Assembly: GCA_963557065.1 (NCBI GenBank)
Contig: CAUWCT010000018.1
Location: 1-33,696 of the forward strand
DNA length: 33,696 nt
Reading direction: 5' to 3'
DNA from: UMGS1370 sp963557065
Lineage (GTDB): Bacteria; Bacillota; Clostridia; Lachnospirales; Lachnospiraceae
Below, one piece after another: positions 24,639 to 32,915 of the stretch. Each line of letters starts with the position of its first letter. Position 1 is the first letter of the stretch. Below the pieces are notes generated by a model. The model was not told the DNA's origin. It searched no databases and was given only the letters and a program-made list of their open reading frames with translations. The position numbers and the translations under genes were made by a program.

Positions 24639-25769
24639 ATGGAAATTTTAGATCGTTATATTGATCAGCTTCTGGAACGAAGTACCCCTCAGGCGCCAAT
24701 CTGGAATATTGAAAAAATCCGCGAGGGAGCCAAGCCTTCCTGGAACTATATGGACGGCTGTATGATTAACGCGGTTCTGGAACTTTATCTGATAAGAAAA
24801 GATCCCAAATATCTGGAATTTGCCGATTCCTTCATCGACTATTTTGTAAAAGAAGACGGCCAGATTCTGTCCTATTCTCCAGAAGACTACAATCTGGACA
24901 ATGTAAATGCCGGAAAAACGCTTTTTGACCTGTATGACCTGACTGGAAAAGAAAAATATCGGAAAGCTATGGATACGGTTTACAGCCAGTTAGAAACACA
25001 GCCCCGTACCTCTACCGGCAATTTCTGGCATAAAAAAATTTACCCCAACCAGATCTGGCTGGACGGCCTGTATATGGCCCAGCCTTTCTATATGCAGTAT
25101 GAAGCATCTTACCATGACTGCAAGGGATGCCGTGACAGCTACGAACAGTTTCTTCACGTGTACGACTTGATGCGGGACTGCCGCAACGGCCTGTATTATC
25201 ACGCGTATGACGATTCCAGACAGGCCTTCTGGTGCGACAAGGTTACCGGTCTTTCTGACAACTTCTGGCTGAGAGCCCTTGGATGGTATGCCATGGCCTT
25301 AATCGATACCATGGACGTCATGCCGGCTTCCATGGGGCAGGAACAGGCAGAACTTGGACGAATCTACAAAGAATTAATCGACGCCATGCTTCCTTACCAG
25401 GATGAAAAAACCGGTATGTGGTACCAGGTTGTAAACAGAGGCGGCATCTCTCCCAACTACCTGGAGACTTCCGGATCCGCTATTTTTGCATTTGCAATTA
25501 TGAAAAGTGTCCGTCTGGGATTTCTGGATGACAGCTATTATGCCTATGGCAAAAAAGCATTTGACGGCATCTGCCGCACCCAGTTATCAGAAAAGGACGG
25601 CGAACTCCAGCTGGACGGCATCTGTCTGGTAGCCGGCCTTGGCAACAAAGAAATGCGGGAAGGAACCTTTGACTACTACATGAGAGAACCAATTGTGAAA
25701 AACGAGGCAAAAGGCGTTGCACCGCTCATTCTGGCTTATATTGAAGTAATGATGAGAGAAGGCAGATAA
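24639..25769 (+). CDS. Unsaturated rhamnogalacturonyl/glucuronyl hydrolase, GH105 family
   Basis: A 376-residue cytoplasmic enzyme that hydrates and releases the 4,5-unsaturated uronate from oligosaccharides left by pectate or rhamnogalacturonan lyases. Catalytic Asp142 (IWLDGLYMAQPF) and His188 (LYYHAYDD) lie where YteR has Asp143 and His189. The LRALGWYAMALIDTMDV and SGSAIFAFAIMKSVRLGFLD helices are typical. No signal peptide. AAAGGAG precedes the ATG. Transcribed alone, divergently from the transporter operon, and ended by a strong two-way terminator. Its product is the substrate of KdgF. Confidence 0.95.
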   Translation: MEILDRYIDQLLERSTPQAPIWNIEKIREGAKPSWNYMDGCMINAVLELYLIRKDPKYLEFADSFIDYFVKEDGQILSYSPEDYNLDNVNAGKTLFDLYDLTGKEKYRKAMDTVYSQLETQPRTSTGNFWHKKIYPNQIWLDGLYMAQPFYMQYEASYHDCKGCRDSYEQFLHVYDLMRDCRNGLYYHAYDDSRQAFWCDKVTGLSDNFWLRALGWYAMALIDTMDVMPASMGQEQAELGRIYKELIDAMLPYQDEKTGMWYQVVNRGGISPNYLETSGSAIFAFAIMKSVRLGFLDDSYYAYGKKAFDGICRTQLSEKDGELQLDGICLVAGLGNKEMREGTFDYYMREPIVKNEAKGVAPLILAYIEVMMREGR

Positions 25770-25799
25770 CCGTTTCTGCTTTTCCATACCTGAACGCTC

Positions 25800-25859
25800 A
25801 AAAAAGACCAGGAGAAGAAATGGGACTATCCTGTCCAGTTTCTTCTCCTGGTCTTTTTT
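25800..25859. terminator. Two-way terminator between GH105 and the xerD-like gene
   Basis: A perfect 21-bp stem joins 25800-25820 (A6 then GACCAGGAGAAGAAA) to 25839-25859 (TTTCTTCTCCTGGTC then T6). A- and T-tracts on both sides allow termination on either strand. Its right edge is only 11 bp from the xerD-like stop. Confidence 0.95.
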
Positions 25860-25869
25860 ATGATACATA

Positions 25870-26718
25870 TCAACCGGAAATCCGGTAAGAAGCATACACC
25901 TGTGTCGTCGCCATATCCGAATGCCCAAGCATTGCCTGCACAGCCTGAATATCTGCCCCGCTCCTTAACAGATGGGCTGCAAAGGAATGACGCAGGGAAT
26001 GAGGGGTAATATCTGCCTGGATTCCGGCCTTTTCCCCATAGTATTTAATAATCTTCCAAAACCCCTGTCGGGTCATGGCTTTTCCGTTGCAATTAGTAAA
26101 CAGCCAGTCGCTTTCCTGTCCCTTTAGCAGTTCGCCCCGCGCCTGATTCAGATATTCGTCCAGCGCTTTTGAAGCTCTCTTGCCAAATGGAATGGTCCGC
26201 TCTCTCTGTCCGTCCCTGCATACCAGAAATCCCACGTTCAGATTGATATCATCCAGTTTTAAATTAATAATTTCTGACACTCGGATTCCGGTGGCATATA
26301 ACAGTTCCAGCATCGCTTTGTCACGAAGTTCTTTGGCGTTTTTTCCTTCCGGCTGGGCTAAAAGCGCCTGGACTTCTTCGACGGTTAAAATAACCGGCGC
26401 TTTTTTCTCTACCTTCGGAGCCTTTAAAAGCTCTGCCGGATCCCGTTTGATCTTTCCTTCTTTAAATTCATAGTGGAAAAATGCTTTGATTGCCGCCAGC
26501 TCCCTGGAAATGGTAGTGGTGGCTTTCCCATTTTTTTCCAGATATAAGATATAAGAATTCAGGCTGGTTCTGGTAACTTTGTCTGTCTCTGTAATTCCCT
26601 GTCCTCTTAAATAGTCCTCCAGCTGCATCAAATCCCGCCGGTACGAAATTTCTGTGTTTTTTGAAGTTTTCTTTACGTCCCTTAAATAAATCACAAACTC
26701 CTGGATATCTTCTGTCAT
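25870..26718 (-). CDS. xerD: XerD-like tyrosine recombinase with abnormal C-terminus
   Basis: A 282-residue tyrosine recombinase: N-terminal SAM-like core-binding domain (about 3-88) and C-terminal catalytic domain. Catalytic residues visible are Arg146 (ATGIRVSE), His240 and Arg243 (PHSLRHSFAAHL), His266 (MLGHSDM) and Tyr275 (TTQVYA). The usual GKG lysine position reads CRDG (167-170), which I believe occurs in related Lachnospiraceae proteins. After Tyr275 only seven residues remain, where XerC/D normally continue for about 20 (a helix that docks on the partner subunit). XerD resolves chromosome dimers at dif with XerC. Start at 26718, 5 nt after GGAGA. Confidence 0.85.
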   Translation of the reverse strand: MTEDIQEFVIYLRDVKKTSKNTEISYRRDLMQLEDYLRGQGITETDKVTRTSLNSYILYLEKNGKATTTISRELAAIKAFFHYEFKEGKIKRDPAELLKAPKVEKKAPVILTVEEVQALLAQPEGKNAKELRDKAMLELLYATGIRVSEIINLKLDDINLNVGFLVCRDGQRERTIPFGKRASKALDEYLNQARGELLKGQESDWLFTNCNGKAMTRQGFWKIIKYYGEKAGIQADITPHSLRHSFAAHLLRSGADIQAVQAMLGHSDMATTQVYASYRISG

Positions 26719-26800
26719 ACCTGTCTCCCTGCCCTGTTTCCTTTTCCTTATAATCACTCTGCGGCTCCTAAAACGGGCCTGAAATGGGCCTTTGACCTAC

Positions 26801-26829
26801 ATTATATCTATATTTTTCGATAAAATCAA
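26801..26829 (-). promoter_or_regulatory. Promoter of the xerD-like gene
   Basis: On the minus strand TTGATT (26824-26829) and TATAAT (26801-26806) are spaced 17 bp, about 83 bp before the ATG at 26718. The leader contains a repeated GGCCC motif. Confidence 0.6.
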
Positions 26830-26873
26830 ACACATTTTTCCCACATTTCTGCCACTTTCTGCGTACTTTACAT

Positions 26874-26923
26874 AAAAAATACAACATATTGAACTAAAAC
26901 CTCAAAGCGCTCAATATGTTGTA
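26874..26923 (-). terminator. Terminator of the kdgF-isomerase operon
   Basis: TACAACATATTGA (26880-26892) pairs perfectly with TCAATATGTTGTA (26911-26923). On the minus strand a T6 run follows (plus-strand A6 at 26874-26879). Confidence 0.9.
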
Positions 26924-26944
26924 AAATTTTAGTAAAATATTTTT

Positions 26945-27787
26945 TTATACTCTGTCGTAAATTTCCTTCAAAAACTCCACATCGCTGTGATACCGCTCTT
27001 TATTGGAGTTTTCCAGCAGCATGGTAATATGCGGCTTTTTTTCTTTTAAATGCTTCATCAAAGGTTCATACTGGAACAGTCCTTCTCCCACATGGCGGAA
27101 AATCTGGCTGCTGCCGTCAAAAACAAAATCCTTCATATGGAGCATCGTAATCCTGTCTCCATAATAGGCAAAAGCCTTGTCAATTACCTCTTCCTGACGC
27201 TCCACTTCATCAGGATGGATTAGGTTTACAGAATCCAAAATTACTTCTACATTTGGAGAATCTATATCTTCCAAAAAGCGTTTCATCATCGCCGGACTAT
27301 ACAGGGTATGGTCAAATACTCCTTCTACCCCGACTGTTACCCCCAGCTTCTCTGCAGCAGATACAATCTCCCTCATACTTTTCAGCAGCCTCTGATAGGC
27401 CGTTTCCGTAAAGGTTTCCGGAGTAACCTTCATATCTGGATCCAGACGTCCGGTTTCCGTTCCTACCATATCTGCGCCAATGATTTTTGCATATTTTAAA
27501 TGCTCAATAAATTTCGCCACTTCTGCCTGGCGTCTGGATTCAATGGGATGAATTGGATTGATATAGCAACCCAGAACAGCCACATGAATCTGATTTTTTT
27601 CCAATAAGGACGCAATATAGCGGCCAAATCCTGGGCTGTAATGTCCTACGGAAAAATCATAGTCTGATATGGACTTTCCAAAAGCAAGCTGAATCTGGTC
27701 AATCTGGTTGGCCCTTACTTCCTGGAACAGCTCCTCCATCGGCATTTTCGGGCAAATGTCATGGCAGCGCATACCAAAACTTAACAT
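26945..27787 (-). CDS. Sugar-phosphate isomerase/epimerase-like TIM-barrel protein
   Basis: A 280-residue xylose-isomerase-like TIM barrel. A probable metal site is formed by Glu155 (VGVEGVFDH), Asp185 (EVILDSVNLIHPDE), His217 (MLHMKDFVF) and Glu259 (MLLENSN), the pattern of IolE/DTE-type isomerases and epimerases. The exact substrate is unknown. It lies 34 nt downstream of kdgF and shares its terminator, so a role in uronate metabolism, for example acting on a keto-sugar acid, is a reasonable inference. A strong GGAGG-type site precedes the ATG. Confidence 0.88.
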   Translation of the reverse strand: MLSFGMRCHDICPKMPMEELFQEVRANQIDQIQLAFGKSISDYDFSVGHYSPGFGRYIASLLEKNQIHVAVLGCYINPIHPIESRRQAEVAKFIEHLKYAKIIGADMVGTETGRLDPDMKVTPETFTETAYQRLLKSMREIVSAAEKLGVTVGVEGVFDHTLYSPAMMKRFLEDIDSPNVEVILDSVNLIHPDEVERQEEVIDKAFAYYGDRITMLHMKDFVFDGSSQIFRHVGEGLFQYEPLMKHLKEKKPHITMLLENSNKERYHSDVEFLKEIYDRV

Positions 27788-27821
27788 CCTGTCGCCTCCT
27801 TCTATCTGTATCTTTTCTGCC

Positions 27822-28160
27822 TTATTTCTGTTCTGCTTTTAGGAAATCTTCCCTGCATGGATTGAAAATATCCAGCAGTTTGGTATCTTCCACTGCAACT
27901 ACTCCATGCACCACATTGGGTTCTACATGGTAAATATCCCCAGTTACCAGAACTTTATCTTCTTTTCCCTCTTCCTGATAAATCAAAGAGCCCTCCACAA
28001 TATAGCCCATCTGCTCATGGGGATGACTGTGCTTTGCGCCTACAGCGCCCTTTTCAAACTGCAGTTCTACTGCCATCAGGTTTTTGCTGTAAGATAAAAT
28101 CTTGCGGACTACGCCTCCGCCTAAATCTGTAAATGGGATTGTCTTATTTTCTGTGTACAT
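27822..28160 (-). CDS. kdgF: KdgF-like cupin (unsaturated uronate linearisation)
   Basis: A 112-residue single-domain cupin. Metal-binding His residues lie in KHSHPHEQMGYIVEG (His44, His46, His48, with Gln50) and VEPNVVHGV (His85). GGGVVRKIL near the start and DIFNPCREDFL at the end match the KdgF family closely. KdgF opens the 4,5-unsaturated monouronate released by GH105 enzymes to 5-keto-4-deoxyuronate, the substrate of KduI, which is also in this window. First gene of a two-gene operon with the TIM-barrel protein, from its own promoter. Confidence 0.85.
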   Translation of the reverse strand: MYTENKTIPFTDLGGGVVRKILSYSKNLMAVELQFEKGAVGAKHSHPHEQMGYIVEGSLIYQEEGKEDKVLVTGDIYHVEPNVVHGVVAVEDTKLLDIFNPCREDFLKAEQK

Positions 28161-28196
28161 ATGAATACCCTCCTGTCTGTTTCTTCGCTACCTTTT

Positions 28197-28226
28197 ATTA
28201 TACTCTTTCCAAGATGCCTGCCGCAA
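28197..28226 (-). promoter_or_regulatory. kdgF promoter
   Basis: On the minus strand TTGCGG (28221-28226) and a perfect TATAAT (28197-28202) are spaced 18 bp. Neither the LacI palindrome nor the kduI palindrome is present here, so control may differ from the other pectin genes. Confidence 0.6.
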
Positions 28227-28251
28227 TCTATTTTCTAAGGTTTTTAGGTTT

Positions 28252-28296
28252 AAAAAAGACTTAGCAGCAAGATTTATTCCTGCTCTAAGTCTTTTT
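28252..28296 (-). terminator. guaB terminator
   Basis: AAAAAGACTTAGCAG faces CTGCTCTAAGTCTTTTT across an AT-rich loop (one bulged C). A- and T-tracts lie on both sides. It starts 9 bp past the guaB stop. Confidence 0.88.
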
Positions 28297-28304
28297 ATCC
28301 TCTA

Positions 28305-29759
28305 TCAGGTATCTACACTGTAGTTTGGAGCTTCCTTGGTAATATGAATATCGTGAGGATGGCTCTCTTTTAAGGATGCGGCTGAAATCTTAACAAATCT
28401 TCCTGTCTCCTGAAGTGTCTTGATATTCTGTGCGCCGCAATATCCCATACCGGAACGAAGACCGCCTAACAGCTGGAATACTGTATCTTCCACCAGCCCC
28501 TTATAAGCTACCCGGCCCTCTACTCCTTCCGGAACCAGCTTCTTTGCATCACTCTGGAAATAGCGATCCTTACTGCCATTTTCCATAGCCGCAATAGAAC
28601 CCATGCCCCGGTATACTTTATACTTACGTCCCTGGAACAACTCGAAATCTCCAGGGCTCTCATCACATCCTGCAAACATACTGCCCATCATGCAGACACT
28701 TCCGCCTGCAGCGATTGCCTTGGTAACATCTCCGGAATACTTGATGCCGCCATCTGCGATGATCGGGATATCATACTGTTTTGCCACCTGATAGCAATCC
28801 ATAACTGCAGAAATCTGCGGTACACCGATGCCGGCAACCACGCGGGTGGTACAGATGGAACCAGGTCCGATACCTACCTTAACTGCATCTACACCAGCTT
28901 CAATCAAAGCTTTGGTCGCATCTCCAGTTGCCACATTTCCTGCGATTACAGGAAGATCCGGATATGCTTCTTTAATCATTCTCACGCAGCGCAGAACGTT
29001 GGCAGAATGACCATGAGCAGAGTCTAATACTACTACGTCCACATGGGCCTTTACCAGCGCTTCCACACGCTCTAATACATTGGCAGTGATTCCCACTGCT
29101 GCGCCGCACAAAAGGCGTCCCTGGGCGTCCTTGGCAGATAAGGGATACTTAATCTGCTTTTCAATATCCTTAATGGTAATCAGGCCCTTTAAATTAAAGT
29201 CCTTATCTACGATTGGAAGCTTCTCTACCCTGGCCTTTGCCAGGATTCTCTTTGCCTCCATCATGGTAGTGCCTTCCTGGGCAGTTACCAGGTTTTTGGA
29301 AGTCATGCACTCTTTAATCTTCTTGGAAAAATCCTCTTCAAACTTTAAATCGCGGTTGGTGATAATGCCGACTAACTTTTTGCCTTCTGTGATAGGCACG
29401 CCGGAAATGCGGAATTTCCCCATCAGCTCGTCTGCATCTTTTAATGTATGCTCTGGAGAAAGATAAAATGGGTCGGTGATAACCCCGTTCTCAGAACGCT
29501 TTACCTTATCTACTTCCTCAGCCTGCGCCTCTATTGACATATTCTTGTGGATAATGCCGATACCGCCCTGTCTTGCCATGGCAATCGCCATCCGGTGCTC
29601 GGTAACCGTATCCATGCCTGCACTCATCAGCGGAATGTTCAGTTTGATGGTTTTTGTAAGATAAGTAGTTAAATCCACCTGGTTGGGAATTACTTCCGAA
29701 TAAGACGGTACCAAAAGCACGTCATCAAAGGTAATGCCTTCGCCAATAATTGTACCCAT
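28305..29759 (-). CDS. guaB: IMP dehydrogenase
   Basis: First committed step of GMP synthesis: IMP to XMP with NAD. The 484-residue protein has the catalytic barrel interrupted by two CBS domains (about 95-205). The catalytic loop is GIGPGSICTTRVVAG with Cys303. FDDVLLVPSYSEV at the start and the flap region around YKVYRGMGSIAAM are typical. Single gene between its own promoter and terminator. No purine riboswitch is recognisable in the leader, which instead has two small hairpins. Confidence 0.97.
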   Translation of the reverse strand: MGTIIGEGITFDDVLLVPSYSEVIPNQVDLTTYLTKTIKLNIPLMSAGMDTVTEHRMAIAMARQGGIGIIHKNMSIEAQAEEVDKVKRSENGVITDPFYLSPEHTLKDADELMGKFRISGVPITEGKKLVGIITNRDLKFEEDFSKKIKECMTSKNLVTAQEGTTMMEAKRILAKARVEKLPIVDKDFNLKGLITIKDIEKQIKYPLSAKDAQGRLLCGAAVGITANVLERVEALVKAHVDVVVLDSAHGHSANVLRCVRMIKEAYPDLPVIAGNVATGDATKALIEAGVDAVKVGIGPGSICTTRVVAGIGVPQISAVMDCYQVAKQYDIPIIADGGIKYSGDVTKAIAAGGSVCMMGSMFAGCDESPGDFELFQGRKYKVYRGMGSIAAMENGSKDRYFQSDAKKLVPEGVEGRVAYKGLVEDTVFQLLGGLRSGMGYCGAQNIKTLQETGRFVKISAASLKESHPHDIHITKEAPNYSVDT

Positions 29760-29789
29760 TCTAAATTCCTCTCTTTCTTATAATTTGGC

Positions 29790-29828
29790 GACTGTTCCAA
29801 AACAGTCATGTGTTCCCTGTCTCAGGGT
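29790..29828 (-). other. Two small hairpins in the guaB leader
   Basis: GACTGTT (29790-29796) pairs with AACAGTC (29801-29807), and CCCTG (29816-29820) pairs with CAGGG (29824-29828). Both lie between the guaB promoter and its ATG. No T-tract follows either, so they may affect mRNA stability rather than termination. Confidence 0.5.
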
Positions 29829-29840
29829 TATTAGTAATAA

Positions 29841-29869
29841 ATACTAGCAAATTTTATATTATTTGTCAA
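29841..29869 (-). promoter_or_regulatory. guaB promoter
   Basis: On the minus strand a perfect TTGACA (29864-29869) is spaced 17 bp from TAGTAT (29841-29846). The leader to the ATG at 29759 is about 75 nt. Confidence 0.8.
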
Positions 29870-29939
29870 ACTATAATTGAAAGAAAATTCATTGTATTTA
29901 CTTATCATTCTCTATCATTTATCTGATAATTTATCCAGC

Positions 29940-30139
29940 TAACAAATTGATGCGTCATGCAAGGAAAGCATTCTTACTTTTTAGCGTCCCTCTGTCTGGC
30001 TTTGCCAAAATCGGTATCTCCCCAACTCCTTTTAATACCATTCCAGGATGGTATACATAAGTATCTAAGATCCACTTACAGCAAAACAGGGCATCGCTCA
30101 ATCCTCCAACCGGATGATTTTGCGATACCCTGTGCTGAA
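29940..30139 (-). ncRNA. Candidate structured non-coding region of unknown class
   Basis: The stretch between the small membrane protein and the guaB promoter folds strongly. A long interrupted stem pairs ACAGGG-ATCGC-ATCC (about 30085-30104) with GGAT-GCGAT-CCCTGT (about 30110-30133). ATACCAT (30036-30042) pairs with ATGGTAT (30047-30053) around a 6-nt loop. GGC-aaa-GCC and an ATGC/GCAT stem follow. A 62-codon GTG-start ORF (29955-30143, minus) crosses the region without a ribosome-binding site, and I do not accept it as coding. Strand is uncertain, and no own promoter or terminator is clear. Confidence 0.45.
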
Positions 30140-30637
30140 TCACATAACTATTTTTCTGGGTGATGTATTACGGATGCAATGGAGCAGACGCTCATTTGGT
30201 TCAAAGATTACTTTCATTCTCTGCTGGCCCGCCTGGTAAAAAAACACATATTTTTTTACATCACTGCGTCCGGAAGAGCAGTCCACCGTCTTCATGCCCG
30301 GCGCTTCGTAATCTTTTAAAACATAAGAATCTGCAGGAGCCACCATAAGCAGGGAATCCTTGTCGCACTCCAGTACCTTTTTTCTCTTATTCTGGTTCAT
30401 AATCCGATCAATGGAAAGCTGTCCGTCAATATACAGATATTCAAACTCTGTATTCAGCCGCAGCATCACAAAATATGCTGCCACGCCGACTAAAAGCAAA
30501 ACCAAAATTCCAAAAATGGTGGTTATTGCAAGAAACAGCGCCACTGCAAAGAGAATGCCCAGTAAAATTTTAACAGGTAAGGCATAAGGCGGATTCTTAC
30601 GTTTTACTAGCTGCTCTACATATGCATCTTGAATCAT
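30140..30637 (-). CDS. Small membrane protein (DUF6106-like), unknown function
   Basis: A 165-residue protein beginning MIQDAYVEQLVKRKNPPY, with two closely spaced hydrophobic helices (about 22-38 and 41-58) and a C-terminal soluble domain of about 105 residues, probably cytoplasmic and rich in beta strands (EYLYIDGQLSID, KYVFFYQAGQQRMKVIFEPN). The opening resembles a family I tentatively recall as DUF6106 from Lachnospiraceae. It follows groEL by 31 nt with a strong AAAAGGAG site, so it is probably co-transcribed with the chaperonin genes. No function can be assigned. Confidence 0.8.
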   Translation of the reverse strand: MIQDAYVEQLVKRKNPPYALPVKILLGILFAVALFLAITTIFGILVLLLVGVAAYFVMLRLNTEFEYLYIDGQLSIDRIMNQNKRKKVLECDKDSLLMVAPADSYVLKDYEAPGMKTVDCSSGRSDVKKYVFFYQAGQQRMKVIFEPNERLLHCIRNTSPRKIVM

Positions 30638-30668
30638 TGGTAAACTCTCCTTTTTACTGGGAGAATGA

Positions 30669-32291
30669 TTACATCATTCCGCCCATTCCTGCTCCAGCTG
30701 GCATTGCCGGGGTCTCTTCTTTAATATTAGCAACTACAGACTCTGTTGTCAACAGGGTAGATGCAACGCTGGTCGCATTCTGCAGAGCGCTTCTGGTTAC
30801 CTTTGCCGGGTCTAAGATGCCTGCCTGAATCATGTCTACATACTCCTCTTTATAAGCATCAAATCCTACTCCTACCTCTGCTTCGCGGACTTTGTTGATG
30901 ATAACAGCGCCCTCTAAGCCTGCGTTTGCTACAATGTGGAATAAAGGAGCTTCCAGAGCCTTTAAGATAATCTGAGCGCCAGTTCTCTCATCGCCTTCCA
31001 GAGTATTCAACATGCCCTTAACCGCTTCTGCTGCATGTACATAAGCAGAACCGCCGCCTGCAATGATACCTTCCTCAACTGCTGCCTTGGTAGCTGCCAG
31101 AGCATCTTCCATACGCAGTTTGGCCTCTTTCATCTCGGTTTCTGTTGCAGCGCCTACGCGGATTACAGCAACGCCTCCTGCTAACTTAGCCAGTCTCTCC
31201 TGTAATTTCTCTCTGTCAAAATCAGAAGTGGTCTCTTCAATCTGAGCGCGGATCTGAGCAACTCTTGCAGAAATCTCGCTCTTCTCGCCGCAGCCGTCTA
31301 CGATTACGGTATTTTCTTTCTGAACCTTTACAGATTTTGCACGTCCTAACTGATCCATGGTCACTTCTTTTAAGTCTAATCCTAACTCTTCAGAAATCAC
31401 CTGGCCGCCGGTTAAAATTGCAATATCCTTTAACATCTCTTTTCTTCTGTCGCCATATCCCGGAGCCTTTACAGCTACTACATTAAAGGTGCCGCGCAGT
31501 TTATTAACGATTAAGGTGGTAAGAGCCTCGCCCTCAACATCCTCAGCAATGATTAACAGTCTGGATCCGGTCTTTACAATCTGCTCTAACAGAGGAAGGA
31601 TATCCTGAATATTGGAAATCTTCTTATCGGTAATCAGAATGTACGGATCGTCTAAGTTTGCCTCCATCTTATCCATGTCGGTGCACATATATGCAGAAAC
31701 ATAGCCGCGGTCAAACTGCATACCCTCTACTAAATCCAGTTCAGTCTTCATGGTCTTGGACTCTTCGATGGTAATTACGCCGTCCTTGGAAACCTTTTCC
31801 ATAGCGTCTGCTACTAAATCGCCTACTTCGTCATCAGATGCAGAAATTGCTGCAACTCTTGCAATCTGCTCCTTGCCTTCGATTGGTTTGCTCATTTTTG
31901 CAATCTCTTCTACAACTGCCTCACAGGCTTTCTTCATTCCCTTTCTTAAAACGATTGGGTTAGCGCCTGCTGCCAGGTTCTTCATACCTTCGTTAATCAT
32001 TGCCTGAGCCAGAACCGTTGCAGTAGTGGTACCATCACCTGCTACATCATTGGTCTTGGTAGCAACTTCTTTTACTAACTGTGCACCCATGTTCTCAAAT
32101 GCATCGTCCAGTTCAATCTCTTTTGCAATGGTCACACCATCGTTGGTAATTAACGGAGCGCCAAAAGATTTATCCAAAACAACGTTGCGTCCTTTCGGTC
32201 CCAGTGTTACACGAACAGTATCTGCTAACTGATTTACACCAGCCTCTAATGCTTTTCTGGCTTCTACGCCATATTTAATTTCCTTTGCCAT
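30669..32291 (-). CDS. groEL: Chaperonin GroEL
   Basis: 60-kDa chaperonin subunit, 540 residues, that folds proteins in a double ring capped by GroES. Hallmarks: KEIKYGVEARKALEAGVNQL at the start, VTLGPKGRNVVLDKSFGAP, the ATP-binding DGTTTATVLAQ, AAVEEGIIAGGGSAYV, and the short Gly-Met tail GAGMGGMM. It lies 40 nt downstream of groES in one operon under CIRCE control. Confidence 0.98.
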   Translation of the reverse strand: MAKEIKYGVEARKALEAGVNQLADTVRVTLGPKGRNVVLDKSFGAPLITNDGVTIAKEIELDDAFENMGAQLVKEVATKTNDVAGDGTTTATVLAQAMINEGMKNLAAGANPIVLRKGMKKACEAVVEEIAKMSKPIEGKEQIARVAAISASDDEVGDLVADAMEKVSKDGVITIEESKTMKTELDLVEGMQFDRGYVSAYMCTDMDKMEANLDDPYILITDKKISNIQDILPLLEQIVKTGSRLLIIAEDVEGEALTTLIVNKLRGTFNVVAVKAPGYGDRRKEMLKDIAILTGGQVISEELGLDLKEVTMDQLGRAKSVKVQKENTVIVDGCGEKSEISARVAQIRAQIEETTSDFDREKLQERLAKLAGGVAVIRVGAATETEMKEAKLRMEDALAATKAAVEEGIIAGGGSAYVHAAEAVKGMLNTLEGDERTGAQIILKALEAPLFHIVANAGLEGAVIINKVREAEVGVGFDAYKEEYVDMIQAGILDPAKVTRSALQNATSVASTLLTTESVVANIKEETPAMPAGAGMGGMM

Positions 32292-32331
32292 GGTTCCTCA
32301 ACCTCCAAAATAAGATAGTTTAAAAGAGTGA

Positions 32332-32616
32332 TTACTCAATTACTGCTAAAATATCGTTCTGCTTTACGATTACGTACTTTTCTTCATCTACTTCCACATC
32401 CGTTCCGGAATACTTGGAGTAGATAACTTTATCTCCGGCCTTTACCTGCATGGTAATCTCTTTGCCGTCTACTACTCCGCCTGGGCCTACTGCTACGACC
32501 TCAGCCTGCTGTGGCTTCTCCTTTGCCTGTCCCGGCAGTACGATACCGGACTTGGTAGTTTCTTCAGCTACTAACTGTTTTAATACAACTCTGTCAAATA
32601 ATGGTACTAACTTCAT
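32332..32616 (-). CDS. groES: Co-chaperonin GroES
   Basis: The 94-residue lid of the GroEL chamber. MKLVPLFDRVVLKQL, a mobile loop around EETTKSGIVLPGQAKEKPQQ, and GDKVIYSKYSGTDVEVD are characteristic. AAAGGAGG precedes the ATG. First gene of the operon; expression is set by a vegetative promoter overlapped by a CIRCE element. Confidence 0.98.
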   Translation of the reverse strand: MKLVPLFDRVVLKQLVAEETTKSGIVLPGQAKEKPQQAEVVAVGPGGVVDGKEITMQVKAGDKVIYSKYSGTDVEVDEEKYVIVKQNDILAVIE

Positions 32617-32668
32617 TACAAAAATCCTCCTTTATATCAATCTGTTGTTTACTTTTCTTTCTGGTAAA

Positions 32669-32711
32669 GTTATAACACTCATTATTAGCACTGTCAAGAG
32701 TTGAGTGCTAA
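32669..32711 (-). promoter_or_regulatory. groESL promoter with CIRCE operator (HrcA)
   Basis: TTAGCACTG-N9-GAGTGCTAA (32685-32711) is the CIRCE inverted repeat bound by HrcA, with one departure from the consensus (G for C at position 9). On the minus strand TTGACA (32692-32697) lies within the CIRCE spacer and TATAAC (32669-32674) is the -10, spacing 17, so HrcA would block polymerase directly. Confidence 0.93.
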
Positions 32712-32915
32712 TTTAATTATAAAAAATTTGTGAAATCCTGATTTTCAGCATGATACAGCCAGTCCTCTGCTTATTATATGCAGCTGCAAAGAGGAAAAAG
32801 ACCATCAAGGTGCAAACTTATTGCAAATATGCCTTTTCTTTTTTATCAATCCGTATTACAATAACAGATAATAAATGTTTTGAGTTCAAAGCAAAGACTG
32901 AAAGGAGTTATTTTT

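Noticed and set aside
29760..29845. Purine riboswitch upstream of guaB
   Set aside because: No three-way junction core or characteristic loop sequences, and no terminator. Only two small hairpins are visible.
29990..30030. Possible c-di-GMP-I riboswitch
   Set aside because: Only short patches (GGCAAA and GGGACGC) match. The intervening GNRA-type hairpin and the P3 receptor strands are missing.
29955..30143. 62-codon minus-strand ORF between the small membrane protein and guaB
   Set aside because: It starts at GTG with no ribosome-binding site, overlaps the upstream stop and runs through strong hairpins. A structured non-coding region explains the stretch better, though conservation could overturn this.
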